Positions 1 to 12,333 of a stretch of DNA of 64,000 nucleotides are shown piece by piece. Every line of letters begins with the position of its first letter. The stretch's first letter is position 1. Under the pieces are notes generated by a model. That model did no database searches. It was not told the DNA's origin and was given only the letters and a program-made list of their open reading frames with translations. Made by a program: the position numbers and the translations under genes. This stretch comes from Bryum argenteum. Taxonomy: Eukaryota > Streptophyta > Bryopsida > Bryales > Bryaceae. The DNA is taken from the NCBI GenBank assembly GCA_037043015.1, contig CM073321.1, positions 34,450,101 through 34,514,100 of the forward strand, read 5' to 3'.

Positions 1-3000
1 GCACTTGCTAACAATTCTTAATTGAATGTTGATTATTATACACTTCAAATTAATTCTATTATATGCAATATCTCGTTAAAAATTGTACGAGTAAACATAA
101 TTTTTACTAAATTATGTTTTTATTCCTATATACATAATATATTTGATAATTATATATAATTTAATATAATAAATGATATTTATTATATATTATATTATAT
201 ACTATTTATCTATATATGAAAAATATATCTTTCCAATTGTAAATTCATAGAATGTAAATATAATCTTAGTATATTATTTAGAGTATCAAATTGATTCAGC
301 TATAAACAGTATTGATGAAATCAAATATTTCAACTTTAAAATTTAAATGAAATCTTCAAAGTAATCTACGATGAAAAATTTATACAATTTGATAAGTAAA
401 TTTGTAAATCTTGTTAAATACACTTTGGAATATTTAATAAAAGAAGTTTTAATATACATAAAATTTTATATTTAAACTTAATGTCATTGTATACATGCTC
501 ACTATTTTATATGTCATTTAATTCTTTTTAATATAATGCTTATCAAAATAAGATTACTTTTGAATTGTAGTTGTTTAACCTTACAATTGGATGTTGTATT
601 GAAATGTTCAAAATGAATTGCAAATATGGACATCTCATCGTTTGAAATATGCATTTATCAAATACAATCAATACATTCATTGATCTTTAATGTTGAAATT
701 TTATTCTGCAAATTTTTGTAACTTTCAAATTACCTATTAACTATCGTCTCCAAATGCTTTGCAATGTCTTTAAGCATAGTGTATAGTGTAAGAACAATTA
801 TAAGCTTAGATCCTCCAAACACGATGAGTATCTAGGGGTTTGTACGATGTCAAACAAAACAAATGATTGTGCAGTATGCAGAAGAGCTGAATATTTTTTT
901 ATTGAATGAACAGATTTTGTGTTTGAGTTGAACAGTTTTTATTTTTCTATATACACCGTCATGTACATCTGTACAAGTGATTGTAAACATTGCAAGCAGA
1001 GTAAAGCCTAATGTTGGTATTGGTTATGTAGTTCTAATGTACATTAGTATTGCGATTATTCAAAAATATGAGCACTGTGACTGTTAGAAAACAAACAAAA
1101 ACAATCTTTGTTGAGCCATTTACAATTTCTTTCTTTCAGCACATATTTTACGTGATTCACATTATCGAGATTCTCGAATATAAGTATTGAAATTATTATT
1201 ACTCTTGAACAATCTTTGAGAGTGATGAACTTCATCGACGTATTTATGTTTTAAACGTGACTGTTCCTTAATAATTTATTCTACTACATTATAAATATTA
1301 AACGCATACAATAATGTTTTTAAATGAACATGCAATAAGAATAAATGTACAGAAATGATCGTTGTACAATGTAAACAACAATGTGAGCAACAATGTACAC
1401 TAATACATGCTTTCATATTTTTAGAATGTAACCATAGTCATTATCTAGACAACAGGCAATATTTATAGCTTATAATTTAAGAATTTTATCGAAACCCTCT
1501 ATGCAATAACATGTTTTTATAGTTTTAGAGCACCTAATATCATTAACCTATATTAGACATCAAAAAAATTCAAATTTGCACTTTTGCGAACTTTCACTAT
1601 TCTACTTCATTTTATTATATTTAAGAATCTTTTATTCTCAAATTTTGAATTTTAAAATAATATTCAAATTAATAATTCAGTTATTAACTTTTGTTGTCAA
1701 ATACTCTATTTATAGAAGTATCAAAAATTTAAAAATATCATATTTCATAATAATCTATATATAAACTAATATATTCTACCATAACTCTATTCAATATCAG
1801 CTAATTTCAAAAGAACAAGTGTATTACATATGTACTAATAATCTATTCCTAACCTTCTTTCAAATAACCTATTATGAAATAGTGCATTTATTAATGTCAT
1901 ATACCTATATAACATATTTATAAAATACTATCTTTATTGGATTCCCTATTTATTAGTCTTTTGATGTCAATGAAAATATTAATTGAATTTTCAAAGAATC
2001 TATTTATTAACCTACTATTTTCAAATACTATATTCATAACATCATGTATTTATTGGCGTATCAATTCACTAAATTATATATATATTTAGTTATATTAATA
2101 TATTTAGTAAATAGTCTAATCAATAATCCCTTATTTCTATGTATATTCAATAATTTGTTTATTAACAGTTATCTTTCAAAATACTATATTTATAAGATAC
2201 TGTATCTTGTGCTGATCTATTTATTATATGTATATTTATTTATTTATTTATTTACATTAACATATTTATGAAAAGTCTATAAAATATCCACTGATTTACA
2301 AATTAAATGTGTATTAAATAATTTCTTCATTAATACTTATATTATCCAAAGAAATATTCATTAAAGATATTGTTTATTATCGACTAATAGCAAACTAACT
2401 TATTTACTGAAAACTTATATTTATTTTTTATTTTTTTTAAATATAATTTTTTTTTTTTTTTTTTTGACATATAGTATAGGTATTATGATAGTGATCATTT
2501 TGATTTCTAGTTTTAAAAAAAAATCACATCAATGTTTTATTAGCAACTCTTGCTTTTCGATAGTAATTTCATAGATCTTTTCATACTTCACCCCAATTGT
2601 GACTTGAGTACAAGAAGAATATTCTTGTTTTTAAAAACTTAGCGTATGTACTTCTGGTTATATTTATTTAAACTAACAAACTATTATTTGTACTTGTAAA
2701 TACCCTTCATCTGAAAATAGTACATACTTTAGAAGTAGAAGAAATTAATATGTATAAGACAATTCGTGGTACAAATACAGTATATTTTTTTTACTCTGAT
2801 GATCAAAAAATTACACATCAATTACAAAGTGAAGAGCCTCATATAGAATTATTTTTACTCTAAAATGGTTTTTCATGCATTTATACTGTAGGGGATAAAA
2901 ACTAAACATGACAGACTTTTTGTTTACAAAACATAGAGAACAATGTACTCTCTAAATTTTTTGTTTAAAACTAAGAATTTAGAGTACTAAATTTAGTCAC

Positions 3001-3180
3001 AATTTAGTCACAATCTTCCATTAAGAACCTAAACATTTACTTAGTCAAAATTTGGACAAAACTTGGACATAAACATAGTCCAATCGTAATCAAAACTTAG
3101 CCAAAAATTAGTGAAAAAATTAGTAAACATACTTAAAACGTAACAAAATTTTTGACTAATAATCACTAAAGTTAAAAAGT
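1..3180. other. AT-rich non-coding region
   Basis: Very AT-rich DNA with only short, low-complexity open frames. From about 1.56 to 2.46 kb a loose motif resembling tcaaa-tacta-tatttat recurs and looks like an eroded AT-rich tandem repeat. A T-run sits near 2437-2465. Phrases such as aatttagtcac repeat near 2990-3010. I see no gene, RNA gene or clear element end. It may be the left flank of module A. Confidence 0.6.
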
Positions 3181-3292
3181 TTGCCATGCCCATGATCATG
3201 TGCATGGGCATGGTCATGTACATGGCCATGCATGTGTGTATGACCATGTGTATGACCATGCCCATGCACATGATTATGGGCATGTAAAAGTT
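3181..3292. repeat. CATG-rich simple repeat
   Basis: Degenerate tandem array of 6-mers of the form (c/t)catg(g/t/c), for example gcccatgatcatgtgcat. It is nearly self-complementary because CATG is a palindrome. Translation gives a His/Met/Gly-rich string in several frames on both strands, so the open frames here are a by-product of the repeat. It separates the AT-rich left flank from the GC-richer leader of module A. Confidence 0.8.
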
Positions 3293-3299
3293 TTTCGTG

Positions 3300-4880
3300 A
3301 TGGGATCCCCACGTCCCATCACCGCCGCCATTTCAACGCAGTGCCCATCCCCCCACTTACCGGCCATTGCCAGGCGCATTTCCTGCTTTCACTCGTCTTT
3401 CTCCTCCGCGCTGGCACAGTTCGCTTTTGGTGCATTTCTCATTCTCGGAGTTCGCGCTGGTCTTCCGGTTGTTGTCTTTTTGAGCTGGCGACTGTGTTGT
3501 CGTTTTGCGGTTGCTTTTGAGGATCAGGGTTTTGTCGTCTTGCGCTCGAGTTTGTAATTCTTTCGCGCCATTTCGTTTGAGGCGCTCTTGTGTAGTTTAG
3601 AACTTGTTGGAGTTGCGCCGAGGAGGAGGTTGGGGAGGATCTTGCGGAAGAGGCTTACTTCTCGGAGAGCGGCGGAGGAGTGCTTCTGCGAGCGGCGGTG
3701 CTGGAGCGTTGCTTGGCGGCGGTGTTGGAGCGTCTGCAAGCGGCGGTGCTAGAGCTGCTGCAAGCGGCAGTGTTGGAGCTTCTGCGAGCGGCGGTGCTGG
3801 TGCCGTGGCCATCGCCGGTGCGACTACAAGTTCCTCGACATACAGCTAAGGTTCCTTATATTTTTTTCCTGTTAATTAGGGTTTAAAACCACCATTCGTA
3901 GGTCATCTGTGAAGCTCGCTATCGATTGTGCTTCCCCGTGGTATTCTATGCCGCTTCTAGCACTCACGTTAGTCCTGTGGCTGTGAGTTGTGACGACAAT
4001 CGTCTCGGCCGCCCCACATTTCATGTTTAGGGTACCTCACTGCTCACTTGATTGCCACTCTTACACCTGTCCCTTGCCAGGCAAGAGAGACAGAGCTTGT
4101 CGATCGAATGTTGTGTCAGATCTGCTTATAAATGTGTATCTTTGTTGCTAGGGACCGAACTGTTTGTCTTTTTGATCGATCTCCTTATCCAAAACCCGCA
4201 GTTTAAGAGCCCGAATACCCCGCTCTTCTAGAGTCTAAATCTGCAGTATTAGAGTTCATTACTCGCGGTTTTAGAGCTCAAGAATGTGTTTGTCGATCTG
4301 GAACAAAAAGTTGTTTTTGAGTGGAAGGTATCATACTTTTGATGGAGTTGGAAGCGTAAAAGAAGGTCTGGATGTTTTGATGATCGTAAACAAGCGTGGA
4401 GTGAAGGATTTTTGAGTAGTAGTATTGGCATGGGAACAGCGGATTTGCAGCAGCAGCCGAGTTTGAAATACTACAAACCGCAAAGAGATTTTATTTGAAT
4501 TGCTTGTAGTTAATCTTTGTGCATTCGTTTGTCGACAGTGTGGAACTTCTCTAAGCTCATTTTAACCCTGAAGTCTAGCAAGTTTATTCTACTTGAAAAC
4601 TATCTAGGTTTTCGATTTGCTTCTTCACATTCTGTGTATGAAGTCACGCTTGCCCTCTAACGCGAATGCTGAATGAGAAGGTGCAGATACAATTGTGGGA
4701 GATAGACTTGCTGAAGATCGGGTTCAAGATTCAATTGCTGAGAACTTGGAGATAGTCATATTTGACGAAGAATATCAAGGTAAGGTGAGACAAAAGTTTG
4801 TGTAAGAATCAGTCAGCCAGGACTTGTTATGATTTTTTGTATTTTTGTAGTCTCGCTTTCATTGTTGTGCATTGTTCATA
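3300..4880 (+). promoter_or_regulatory. Probable promoter/5' leader of module A
   Basis: Composition changes abruptly to GC-rich, CT-rich DNA resembling a plant 5' untranslated leader. Its position matches the GC-rich leader of module B (48.66-49.22 kb), which also precedes a long palindrome-bearing leader intron. Open frames here are Gly/Ala/Ser-rich translations of a tandem repeat at 3686-3805 and do not look like a conserved protein. No clear TATA box or unique donor site was identified. The assignment rests on position relative to the coding exon at 5980 and on analogy with module B. Confidence 0.4.
3686..3805 (+). repeat. GC-rich tandem repeat, about 30-bp unit
   Basis: Four to five imperfect units built on ctgc(g/a)agcggcggtgctggagc. 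A comparable GCGGYG-type tandem repeat lies in the leader of module B. Confidence 0.7.
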
Positions 4881-5316
4881 TCACTTCCTTTCAAGATTCA
4901 ATGATGATGCTATGGCTTGAAACTCGTACATGTTTGAATTTTACGTAAAGTGCAACATGTTATGTTGGATTGCTTAATATTGTTAAAAGAAAGCCCACGC
5001 TTCCGCTTCGAACAAAGTATTCATTAACCTCTGATTCGAAGAACATATGTATTCACTAAACTCTGAATAATACACCACAAATGCTCACAAGCAAACGTAG
5101 TTCCTCCCAGACCTCCCCAATCCATGACCAATTACATTCTTGTGCAGGTCAAGCCCAAACAAAGTGCATCAGAGAAGTCCATCGCCGAGTATAGAAGAAA
5201 AATGGCAGACATGTGATCATCATCATCAGCAAAAATCCACTAAAACACACTATAGTTCAGCTAGAGCAGAGAAGAAAAAGCCCATAGGAAAATATGCCCC
5301 CTACATAGAAGGGGGT
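4880..5316. other. Unassigned stretch before the P1 array
   Basis: No recognisable gene. A short open frame at 5140-5325 has no conserved features and runs straight into the first palindrome. The stretch is probably part of the leader intron of module A. Confidence 0.4.
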
Positions 5317-5897
5317 GCAGTTTAGCTCAAGTCGAGCTAAATTGTAGTTGAAAAATGCCTCTACAGTTTAGCTCGACTCAAGCTAAACTGTAGTCGGCAC
5401 ATAACTCTACAGTTTAGCTCGACTCAAGCTAAAGTGTAACTGACACAAGCCTCTACAGTTTAGCTGGAGTCGAGCTAAACTGCTGCCCATATTAAGAACA
5501 AACTCCTATTTACGACGCAGTTCAGGGTTTAGGGTACAATGTTTGCATGACCGCATTCACAATGAAATCTACATAACACACTGTAGTTAAGTTAGAGCAA
5601 ACTAGAAACTTCTCTAAGAATAAAACAAAGCCTAAACGGATCCGGCTACAGTTTAGCTCGACTCGAGCTAAACTGTAGAGATGAAGTTAGGTGTGACATA
5701 CAGTTTAGCTCGAGTCGAGCTAAACTGCTGCCCAAGTTACGAGCAGTTCAAGGTTGAAGGTTTAGGCTATATTGAAATGACGTTAGGTCTAAAGTATAGA
5801 TAGCCTGGTAGCTTGAAGCGTGCAGTTTAGCCCGAGTCGATTTAGCCTGCTCATAAACCACTAGGCTGCAGTTTAGCTCGACTCGAGCTAAACCGCA
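5317..5897. repeat. P1 palindrome cluster in leader intron of gene A (8 copies)
   Basis: Eight copies of an odd-length palindrome: half-site CAGTTTAGCTCGA, one central C or G, then its reverse complement, often extended by flanking A/T or CTA/TAG. Approximate copies: 5317-5345, 5362-5392, 5408-5438, 5453-5481, 5646-5678, 5700-5728, 5821-5849 (degenerate), 5867-5897. Mismatches in one arm are often not compensated in the other. The cluster ends about 80 bp before the acceptor of the first recognised coding exon of gene A, so it lies in the leader intron. The spacers are unrelated, so these are dispersed insertions or sites rather than one tandem array. Confidence 0.9.
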
Positions 5898-7469
5898 AGT
5901 AGTACTAGGAAGGATAAACTAAGCTTCATGTATATCCAAACCATTACCATCAACTAACACACTCTCTCTTTACAGTCAGGAGAAGCCAAGAGTTCAGGAG
6001 GCGCTTGAGCACTTCTTCAAACTTAGGCCATCGGATATTGACGAGGACGATGGCGACGACACGAAGCAGTTGGGCTGCTAAGAATTCAAAGACCCATCCA
6101 AGGTTGTATTCTGGTCTGCGAGATGGATTCCATGGACAGCATTCCTCACCCTCGTCGTGACCTACGAAGGAGAGGTCACAGATCCCATGACAATCGACAT
6201 GGACTCTAAGCTCATGGACTTCGACCACGAATCGGAGAAAGAAGTCATTGCTACATGCAGAACCTTCAAGGAGAAAAAGAAGGAGTCTGCTTACAACTAC
6301 ACCATTTTTATAGACATCAAGCAAAGGCGCTTTGACTTGGGGCAGTTAGTGGAGAGTTTAGAGGCGTCCAGTTTCGATGACGTGAAAACAACACAGAAAC
6401 ATGACCTGCTGAATAAAACCTGGAAAACTAAGCAAGGGGGAGATCTCAGAGCAAAGCAGCTCGCAATCAAGCTGCGATCTGTAATTTCGCATCTGACACA
6501 CGCAGACGTTTTGGCGAAGACTATCACCCTCAAAGAAAAAGCTCCACTGGAGGAATCTGGGCTGACTGCGACGGGGAGCGGCGTACAGAGCAGGACCCCC
6601 TCACGCCCGCAACGTGCAACAAGACTTGCGGCTACAGCTACCACTACTTTTGACTCGCCTTCGAAGAAAAGAGAAGCTCCAATGAAGAAGTTGGCCGAGG
6701 CAAAGAAGAAGAAGAGCATGCTCATCTCCAAAGAGGATGCTGTTACGGCTTTGAACGAAGCGATTACTGCCATTCCAAAGAACATTAATACCGTGGAGGA
6801 AATCGACTTCGAGAACGTGAACCTCATCTACCAGAAGTTCTTCACAGACTGTCAGGATGCTTTTGTCTTTCCTAAACCTGACACGAAGATGGAGATCGAC
6901 ATGATAAGGATGATCGAGTCCCCCCTGCAATGGACAATCCGGGCATTCGAGAAGAAGGGCAAGACGGACTTGATGAGTTTCCTCATCAATATGCCTAACA
7001 GATTGCAGAAGCAAATGCTCTGCGTAATGCCGAAGTTAGACTTGAAGCCGAACGGCCTGGAGGATATGCAGGACTGCGACTTCTGGATAATCAATGGCCA
7101 ACACAGTGTTGCCGCCACGAAGCAGATGCTTGAGTCCAAAGTCTCGGAAACTATTCGTAAGGACTTTTGAGTGTGCTCAACTTTCGTAGTTTGGACAAAG
7201 GATGAAGCCAAGCTCCGCAAGATTTCGGCATTTACAACAGAGTGAACCATTTCACTCTGTTTAAGCCGACATGGGCATCGAACATCCTTGCCGCCCGCAC
7301 CGTATGGCAGACCTATGGGCGCCCCCCAAACAGACATGCAGCAGCTGGGGTGGCGGACAAACAAGTGCAAACAAAGCAAATTGCGTCACAATACGCAAAT
7401 TCTGACATAAGTTTTATCTCAAGTTCCATAGCAACTCTACCTTCTTTAATTGTGAACAACTTCCCGTGG

Positions 7470-7497
7470 CTGTTTAGCTCGACTCGAGCTAAAGTGA
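7470..7497. repeat. P1 palindrome in intron 1 of gene A
   Basis: A single copy 48 bp before the intron-1 acceptor (exon 2 starts at 7546). Genes B and C each carry two copies of their own palindrome in the same intron. Confidence 0.85.
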
Positions 7498-8913
7498 TCA
7501 CTCTCTTATACTCCGAAACCTTACACTACTTCTGTGGCATTGCAGAAATTTGTTGAATCTATTCGACAAAGGTTCGCCATCATCGATGTTGCCAAGGCCC
7601 AAGTAGAGGCAAAGAACAAGGTCTTGTCCCTCACGAATGAGCTAAAAATCATCACCTTCCCTGATAATCTCTGGGACCTATGGGCAGATTTAATTGGAAG
7701 TGTCGCCCAGGGGACCCTTATCGACCCCTACTCCTTTAGGATGTTGTGTGACAAAACAGGGTTCAAACCAGACAACGACCAAACCCTATCGAGGGAATTT
7801 TTCAAGAACCTCGGTAACCTTTCAGAGTCGGATCATAGGAAACTCTGTTCACATATGCTAAATAGGTCAGGTCCATCTCGGAAACAGGAATATCCGAAGG
7901 TTATCCTGAAACAAACAGCAACCCTACTTGAAGATTGCTACTCCGTCAAGGAGTACGTTGAACGGTTGAAGCGGAAGGCGACCGTCCAACTTCAGATCCA
8001 CAAGATTTGACCCGCACTCGGGATCTCCAAGAATAACGAGTTCGATGTGGTTGCGTGGAAGAAATTTAAAAAGCATTACCACGTCACTAAGGCTTCGAAG
8101 CGCGCACTCTTGGAATGGGGTATCCCTGATAAATATTACGCGCATCAGAGGCAAACCCAGCACAGGAATAGCAGTTGCGAGGATCTCTCTCCCTGCGCAA
8201 AGAGGTTCTTCGAGGTGTTTCTGGAAAAGCGCGAGAAGTTTATAGGCCCTGTTGGTAGTGTTATATTCCGTTCCTTCCATTGCAAAACACCAGAGAGGCT
8301 TAGAGGTTCTTCGAGGTGTTTCATGGCTGGAGGTTGCACCTGAGATGAACGTTGGAATCATCGACTTCAGACTGGTTCTGGGTAGTGGTAGTATTAGCAC
8401 CTCCGATTCCTCGCCTGACCACCCATTCTTAAAAATAATCATGGCGATCTTATTGTCCCAGAACAAGCCAGCTCTTACAGATGTACCCTCCTGGTTATTT
8501 ATTTGCGGGGATGACAATGATTACGCGCAAGTTGAGGCATTTGCGACAAATCTTGCCTACTTCCCAGGGTCGAACTATAAGCTGATTCCATCATTGTACT
8601 ACCCATCCCCGCACGAACGGATCGCTGGATTGAATGCGAAAGCGAAGCAAGCCTTGGAGCCCGTGCGTCTTCTCTTCATGATTAGGGAAAACGTGAAACT
8701 CGCAGAATGGCCAGAAATTGAGTATCGCGCCCCAAAGCACGCGCTTTACGAGAAGCCGCGGAAGTACAACGAGTCTCGGTATCACATGTACTCGATTGAG
8801 TTGAGGATGGATTTTTATTTGCAGGTCATCCGGCTTTTTTGCTAGGAGCAGGAGAATATTTTTCTCGTCTACGCCGGCGGAAAAGCAGTCTGCGCAAGTG
8901 TGGTAAGCTTCCA

Positions 8914-9060
8914 TACAGTTTAGCTCGAGTCGAGCTAAACTGTCACACTTAGTTTGTAATCGTGGGATTCTCTACAGTTTAGCTCGACTTGAGCTAAACT
9001 CTCATACCTATATAGACATTATGTGCCCCTTACAGTTTAGCTTGACTCAAGCTAAACTGT
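8914..9060. repeat. Three P1 palindromes in intron 2 of gene A
   Basis: Copies at 8914-8943, 8972-9002 and 9031-9060, spaced close to 59 bp. They lie inside the 240-bp intron between donor 8903 and acceptor 9142. Flanks end in TGTCA or TCTCA, suggesting local duplication. Confidence 0.9.
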
Positions 9061-10088
9061 CATTTTTATTTTGCAAACCTGTCTGCTCAAACTTCAGAGC
9101 AAGTTCCTTATTCCTTTTTCTAAGTTGCTGTATTTATTGTAGATGCTGTCCCTCGATGCCTACTCCATATTCGACACTGAAGATAAAGGGGACATCGACC
9201 ACACGTACAACAAAGGGCTTACTCTTGATCCCACTGAGTTCTCCGTGAATGGATATTTTGTCAACAAAGAGGAGTTTCCAGAGGTCGGGGGCATGTTCTT
9301 GAAGGGCAAGCGCAAAGCTGTTGCGTCCTTGGATGCCCTAGACGATGAGGCGGACGTCTCCAACCGGGAGGATTCTGGGTCAAGCGGAAGGCTACATCAC
9401 GGTGAAGGCAACACTTACAGCCTTGGTTCTGGAGGAGATGACTCCGCTCCATTCAAAGAGGAAGACATGAAGTTGGACACGACCCCTCGGACACCGCAAG
9501 AGTCGCGTACTGCTCCTGGGCGAGGAGGCGGCAGGGTGGGTAAAAAGGGGAAACGTAATCCCTTGTCGAAGGACTCACCCTCAAGGTTGAGGAGAGTGCC
9601 AAATTCGCAGCACTCATCGGAAGTTCGAGGAGATGGCACACCGTAGGAAATTGGAAGAGCTCCTTGCGCAGCAGCAAATTGCGCAGAAAGAACGCGATAA
9701 GATGGACCAAGAACGCCATGCCTAGATGATGGAGATGATGCGGATTTTATCTTCCGCCAAGCCATTAACTTCGGTTCAAACAATGGCAATCACTACTGCT
9801 CAGAGTGGTGATGCAAGTGCTACACATGCTGGTCCTACTACTTCGCAACCACTCACGTCCTCGTCGCCTCCAACTACTGAGCCTTCCGCGCCTACACCTT
9901 CCTCTCCTACGCCTAAATTACGATCTGTGGGTGACGCAGAAGAAGAATCTACAGGTCCTCCTTCAACTTAGATTTCGGATCGAGTGTATAGTATTTAAGC
10001 TGTTAATGCCGGAAAACACATATACATGTGAAATTTTGTATCAAACTCGGAATTTTTTTTGTAATTAATACAGGCCTTTACTATTTTG

Positions 10089-10117
10089 CAATTTAGCTTG
10101 ACTCGAGCTAAACTGTT
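10089..10117. repeat. P1 palindrome before FCP1-like gene A2
   Basis: One P1 copy with arm mismatches (caatttagcttga / tcgagctaaactg). It lies about 95 bp upstream of the acceptor at 10208-10209 of the first recognised FCP1-like exon. Confidence 0.8.
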
Positions 10118-10209
10118 GTCCTTTTTCTATCTGCTTCTTGTTGGCTCCCATATTCTATTTCCTCCATCCTATTGTTTCCTGATTCCACGAACTTGTATTG
10201 CGCTGCCAG

Positions 10210-11061
10210 ATGTTAATTTGGATGACAAAGCAATCGATGTTCCAGTCATGGATGATGTCACGCTTGAATGCTATCGCCGTGAGCGGGTTCCATCGGTGGA
10301 GGACAAACTTAAAATCCATGATGTCTCACATACAGAGAATGTTGTTGCTGTCCGTGATGAGATAGATTGCACTGAGCAGTCACTCGGGTCAATGGGTGTC
10401 CAAGTTGACTTAAAAGAGAGCAATTATGATAATCAGGTATATTCAATTCCACACACTCTGCTCTCACCCATGGCCTTGTTGCGATGTATTACATGATTCT
10501 GACCTTAAATTCATCGCACCAGTGACGAAAAATCCCCAGTAATTTTGTCGTGGTGCGCCGTTTTCATTTCAGTTCAACGACGCATCCGTCAATGATCTAA
10601 GTTCTAGAGAAGGCATAGGTCGGGTTCCAAGGAAATCCTTCGGTACTTGGTTAAATGTTCTACTCAACCTCAATGGTATCCCGTGCAATTGCACGCCATT
10701 TTGGGAAGCTAAAGGATACAGAAACCGTGACTTCCGTGTTCACTCGGCCACGTTGCCAACCGAGGTGGGGAAGAGGCTTGTATGGGTGAGGCCCAACTGT
10801 AAGCACTTCCTCTCTCGGGTGGCATTGTTTGCTACCATCACAGTTTGGAGTTCAATGATGAAAACAACCACAGAAGCCATTTGTAATTTTCTCTTCGGTC
10901 CTATAAACCCTATAAGGCCATTACAAATTGTTGGTCAAGAAGACTGTGACATGATTCCCTTGAAATCTAGTGGGAGCCGACCATTGTTCATGAAGGAACC
11001 GGGAACACAGAAGTCTATCTTCCTTAAGACCTTGTCAGCTCATCTCTTCAAGAATGATTAA
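10210..11061 (+). pseudogene. FCP1/NIF-like HAD phosphatase-family protein, paralog A2, truncated
   Basis: Two exons are visible: 10210-10436 (donor GTATAT) and 10573-11061 (acceptor ttcag). The second has the FCP1/NIF-type HAD order: strand WLNVLLNLNGIPC (motif I), TVWSSMMKTTTEAI (motif II), VGQEDCD, and KSIFLKTL (motif III lysine region). FCP1-type phosphatases use D-x-D-x-T/V in motif I, and the first Asp is the phospho-acceptor. Here the motif reads N-L-N, so the nucleophile is gone. The frame stops after LFKND, just before the expected motif IV Asp-Asp that paralog B2 keeps (LLIDDSPEK). It is therefore a C-terminally truncated and probably inactive relic. It sits directly 3' of ParB-like gene A, the order also seen in module B. 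Confidence 0.65.
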
Positions 11062-11198
11062 CTATTTGTAGATCTACTGCAGTACACTCCAATACGTTAG
11101 ACAATTCTTAGACATTTGACTCATATGCTACCTATTGCTCGTATGTATCTTTTAGCTCCTTTACTTATAAGAAATGTTGTTGTTTACCTTTGTTCAAG

Positions 11199-11443
11199 AT
11201 CGTGTTTTGGAGAGTCCAAAACCATGTCTTTCAAAGTCTACGGAACAGGGAGCAATCAAACCTTTGTCAGAAAACCGCCGCCACTCGCTATCTAAGTCAA
11301 GCATTGAGGACCAGCATCGCGAAAGATTGCAACCTCTTCTTGATAGTCCATTGATGCAAGACAATGATTCTAGCTGGACACGTCAGCGTCAAAGAGCATT
11401 CATCCAATCTCGTATTGTCGCTTATGGTGGAACTCCGTACTAG
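11199..11443 (+). CDS. Basic Ser/Arg-rich exon (third gene of module A)
   Basis: Open frame from a possible acceptor (ttcaag) to a TAG stop at 11441-11443. It encodes about 80 residues rich in Ser, Lys, Arg and Gln with SLSKSSIEDQHRERLQ-type sequence. No known domain is recognised. Comparable basic Ser-rich exons follow the FCP1-like gene in module B (57858-58685) and in relic D (about 33054-32570, - strand), so it is probably the third conserved member. It may instead be a 3' exon of the FCP1-like gene. Confidence 0.4.
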
Positions 11444-11720
11444 TTACATCTATTAGCTACAAGAGTAATTATGTACAGATTTGATAGTCATCACTCTTGT
11501 ATGACATATTTTGTGAATCATGATTGTTATTCACAAGCGATTAAATGGAATATTCTTTTATTCCCATCCTCTTTCTATGGTTTGCTCAGAGCGATGTCTC
11601 TATTTGCATATATTCATATCATGTTTGATGCATGATCTAGTACTTTATGCTTAACATTGTACGATATTTTAGATGATTCTCGACTCTTAAATCTCCCAAA
11701 GTCATGCATATTTCCCAATA
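11444..11720. other. Spacer with no recognised feature
   Basis: AT-rich spacer between the third exon of module A and the RING-like fragment. Nothing supportable seen. Confidence 0.4.
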
Positions 11721-12333
11721 GAACGAATTTGGGGTTTTGAAATTGATGAGGCATGTGTAGATTTGTTGCCTATCCAAAATAGATGAGACAAGATTGCACA
11801 GAAGGCCAAAAGTGTTGAACTATTTCTGCAAAGCTTAGAGGCCCAGATACTGGGTTTGCACCCTACGGCCACAACGGAGAACAAAGAGAAGGTGTTGAAT
11901 AAGACCAAAATCTCTATTTTGGTACTCATGAAGCAAGACCACGAGGTGAAGTTGGTAAACTTAAAACGTGATGCTGAACGCAGAGAAGAAGAGCAAGAAC
12001 ATCTTCAAGTGAGCATCGCTCTCAAAAAACGTTAGCCAACAGCATTCGACGACGAGTAGGCCAAACTTTAAAGCGAGAGCCGGACATGTTTAATTTTGCA
12101 GTTGCCTCTTTTATTTGAAACCAAGTGGGACTGTGTTAGATAAATCTTACATACTGATAAATCATTGCAATTTGTGTTACAAGGAGTTTTTATGGTTTGA
12201 TGTTGTCATTGCTTTATGCCAGCACTTATACCACCCTTGGTGTTCTCTCGTAGTATTTAGCAAAGGCAATAAATGTGTCAAGCCAAAGTGTGCTGAACTT
12301 GCTTATCCAAGATGGCAAGAGAGTTTTGGCTAG
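11721..12333 (+). pseudogene. Coiled-coil plus RING-like tail of a MULE/SWIM-type transposase
   Basis: A frame readable from about 11721 (ERIWGFEIDEA), interrupted by a TGA, continues as a Lys/Glu-rich coiled coil (QKAKSVELFLQSLEAQ to a stop near 12033). A second frame at 12115-12333 has a RING/H2-like zinc pattern: C-x2-C (HCNLCYKEF), then CQHLYHPWC (C-x-H-x4-H-x2-C), then C-x4-C (KCVKPKC). Such a RING-like segment follows the SWIM finger in a transposase-derived family I associate with early land plants. The related minus-strand pseudogene at 17.5-14.0 kb lacks this tail. The fragment is therefore either that tail, separated and inverted, or the remnant of another copy. No upstream catalytic part is present on this strand. 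Confidence 0.5.

Larger units (their letters stand above)
5980..9971 (+). pseudogene. ParB-like (GQHS) protein, paralog A, decayed
   Basis: Multi-exon gene whose exon borders match genes B and C. Exon 1 starts after the acceptor at 5978-5979, exon 2 is 7546-8902 (acceptor ttgcag, donor GTAAGC), and exon 3 starts at 9143 (acceptor ttgtag). Exon 1 has an N-terminal FFK segment, a basic patch near 6660-6720, and a ParB/sulfiredoxin-like segment ending in INGQHSVAA (about 7085-7115). In that superfamily the G-x-H/R motif lies in the nucleotide pocket. Exon 2 carries REFFKNLGN, YPKVILKQ and a C-terminal IELRMDFYL segment. Exon 3 is acidic, then a Gln/Lys/Glu coiled coil near 9640-9720, then Ser/Pro/Thr-rich to the stop at 9971. 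Lesions: TAA 6079-6081, TGA 7168-7170, a frameshift near 7235, TGA 8008-8010, a frameshift near 8330, a frameshift near 9600 and TAG near 9723. A 20-bp direct repeat (8201-8220, 8302-8321) flanks a disturbed segment. It resembles C more than B. The ParB-like call is from motif order only. Confidence 0.65.

Noticed and set aside
3200-3557. His-rich (MHGHGHVHGH) metal-binding-like ORF
   Set aside because: Produced by the CATG simple repeat; similar frames exist on the other strand.
3597-3886. Gly/Ala/Ser-rich or Leu/Arg-rich ORFs in the module A leader
   Set aside because: Several overlapping frames of one tandem repeat, none conserved.
5317-10117. Bacterial-type rho-independent terminators or attachment sites for P1
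   Set aside because: No T-tract follows the palindromes, they cluster in introns of a eukaryotic gene, and there is no integrase.
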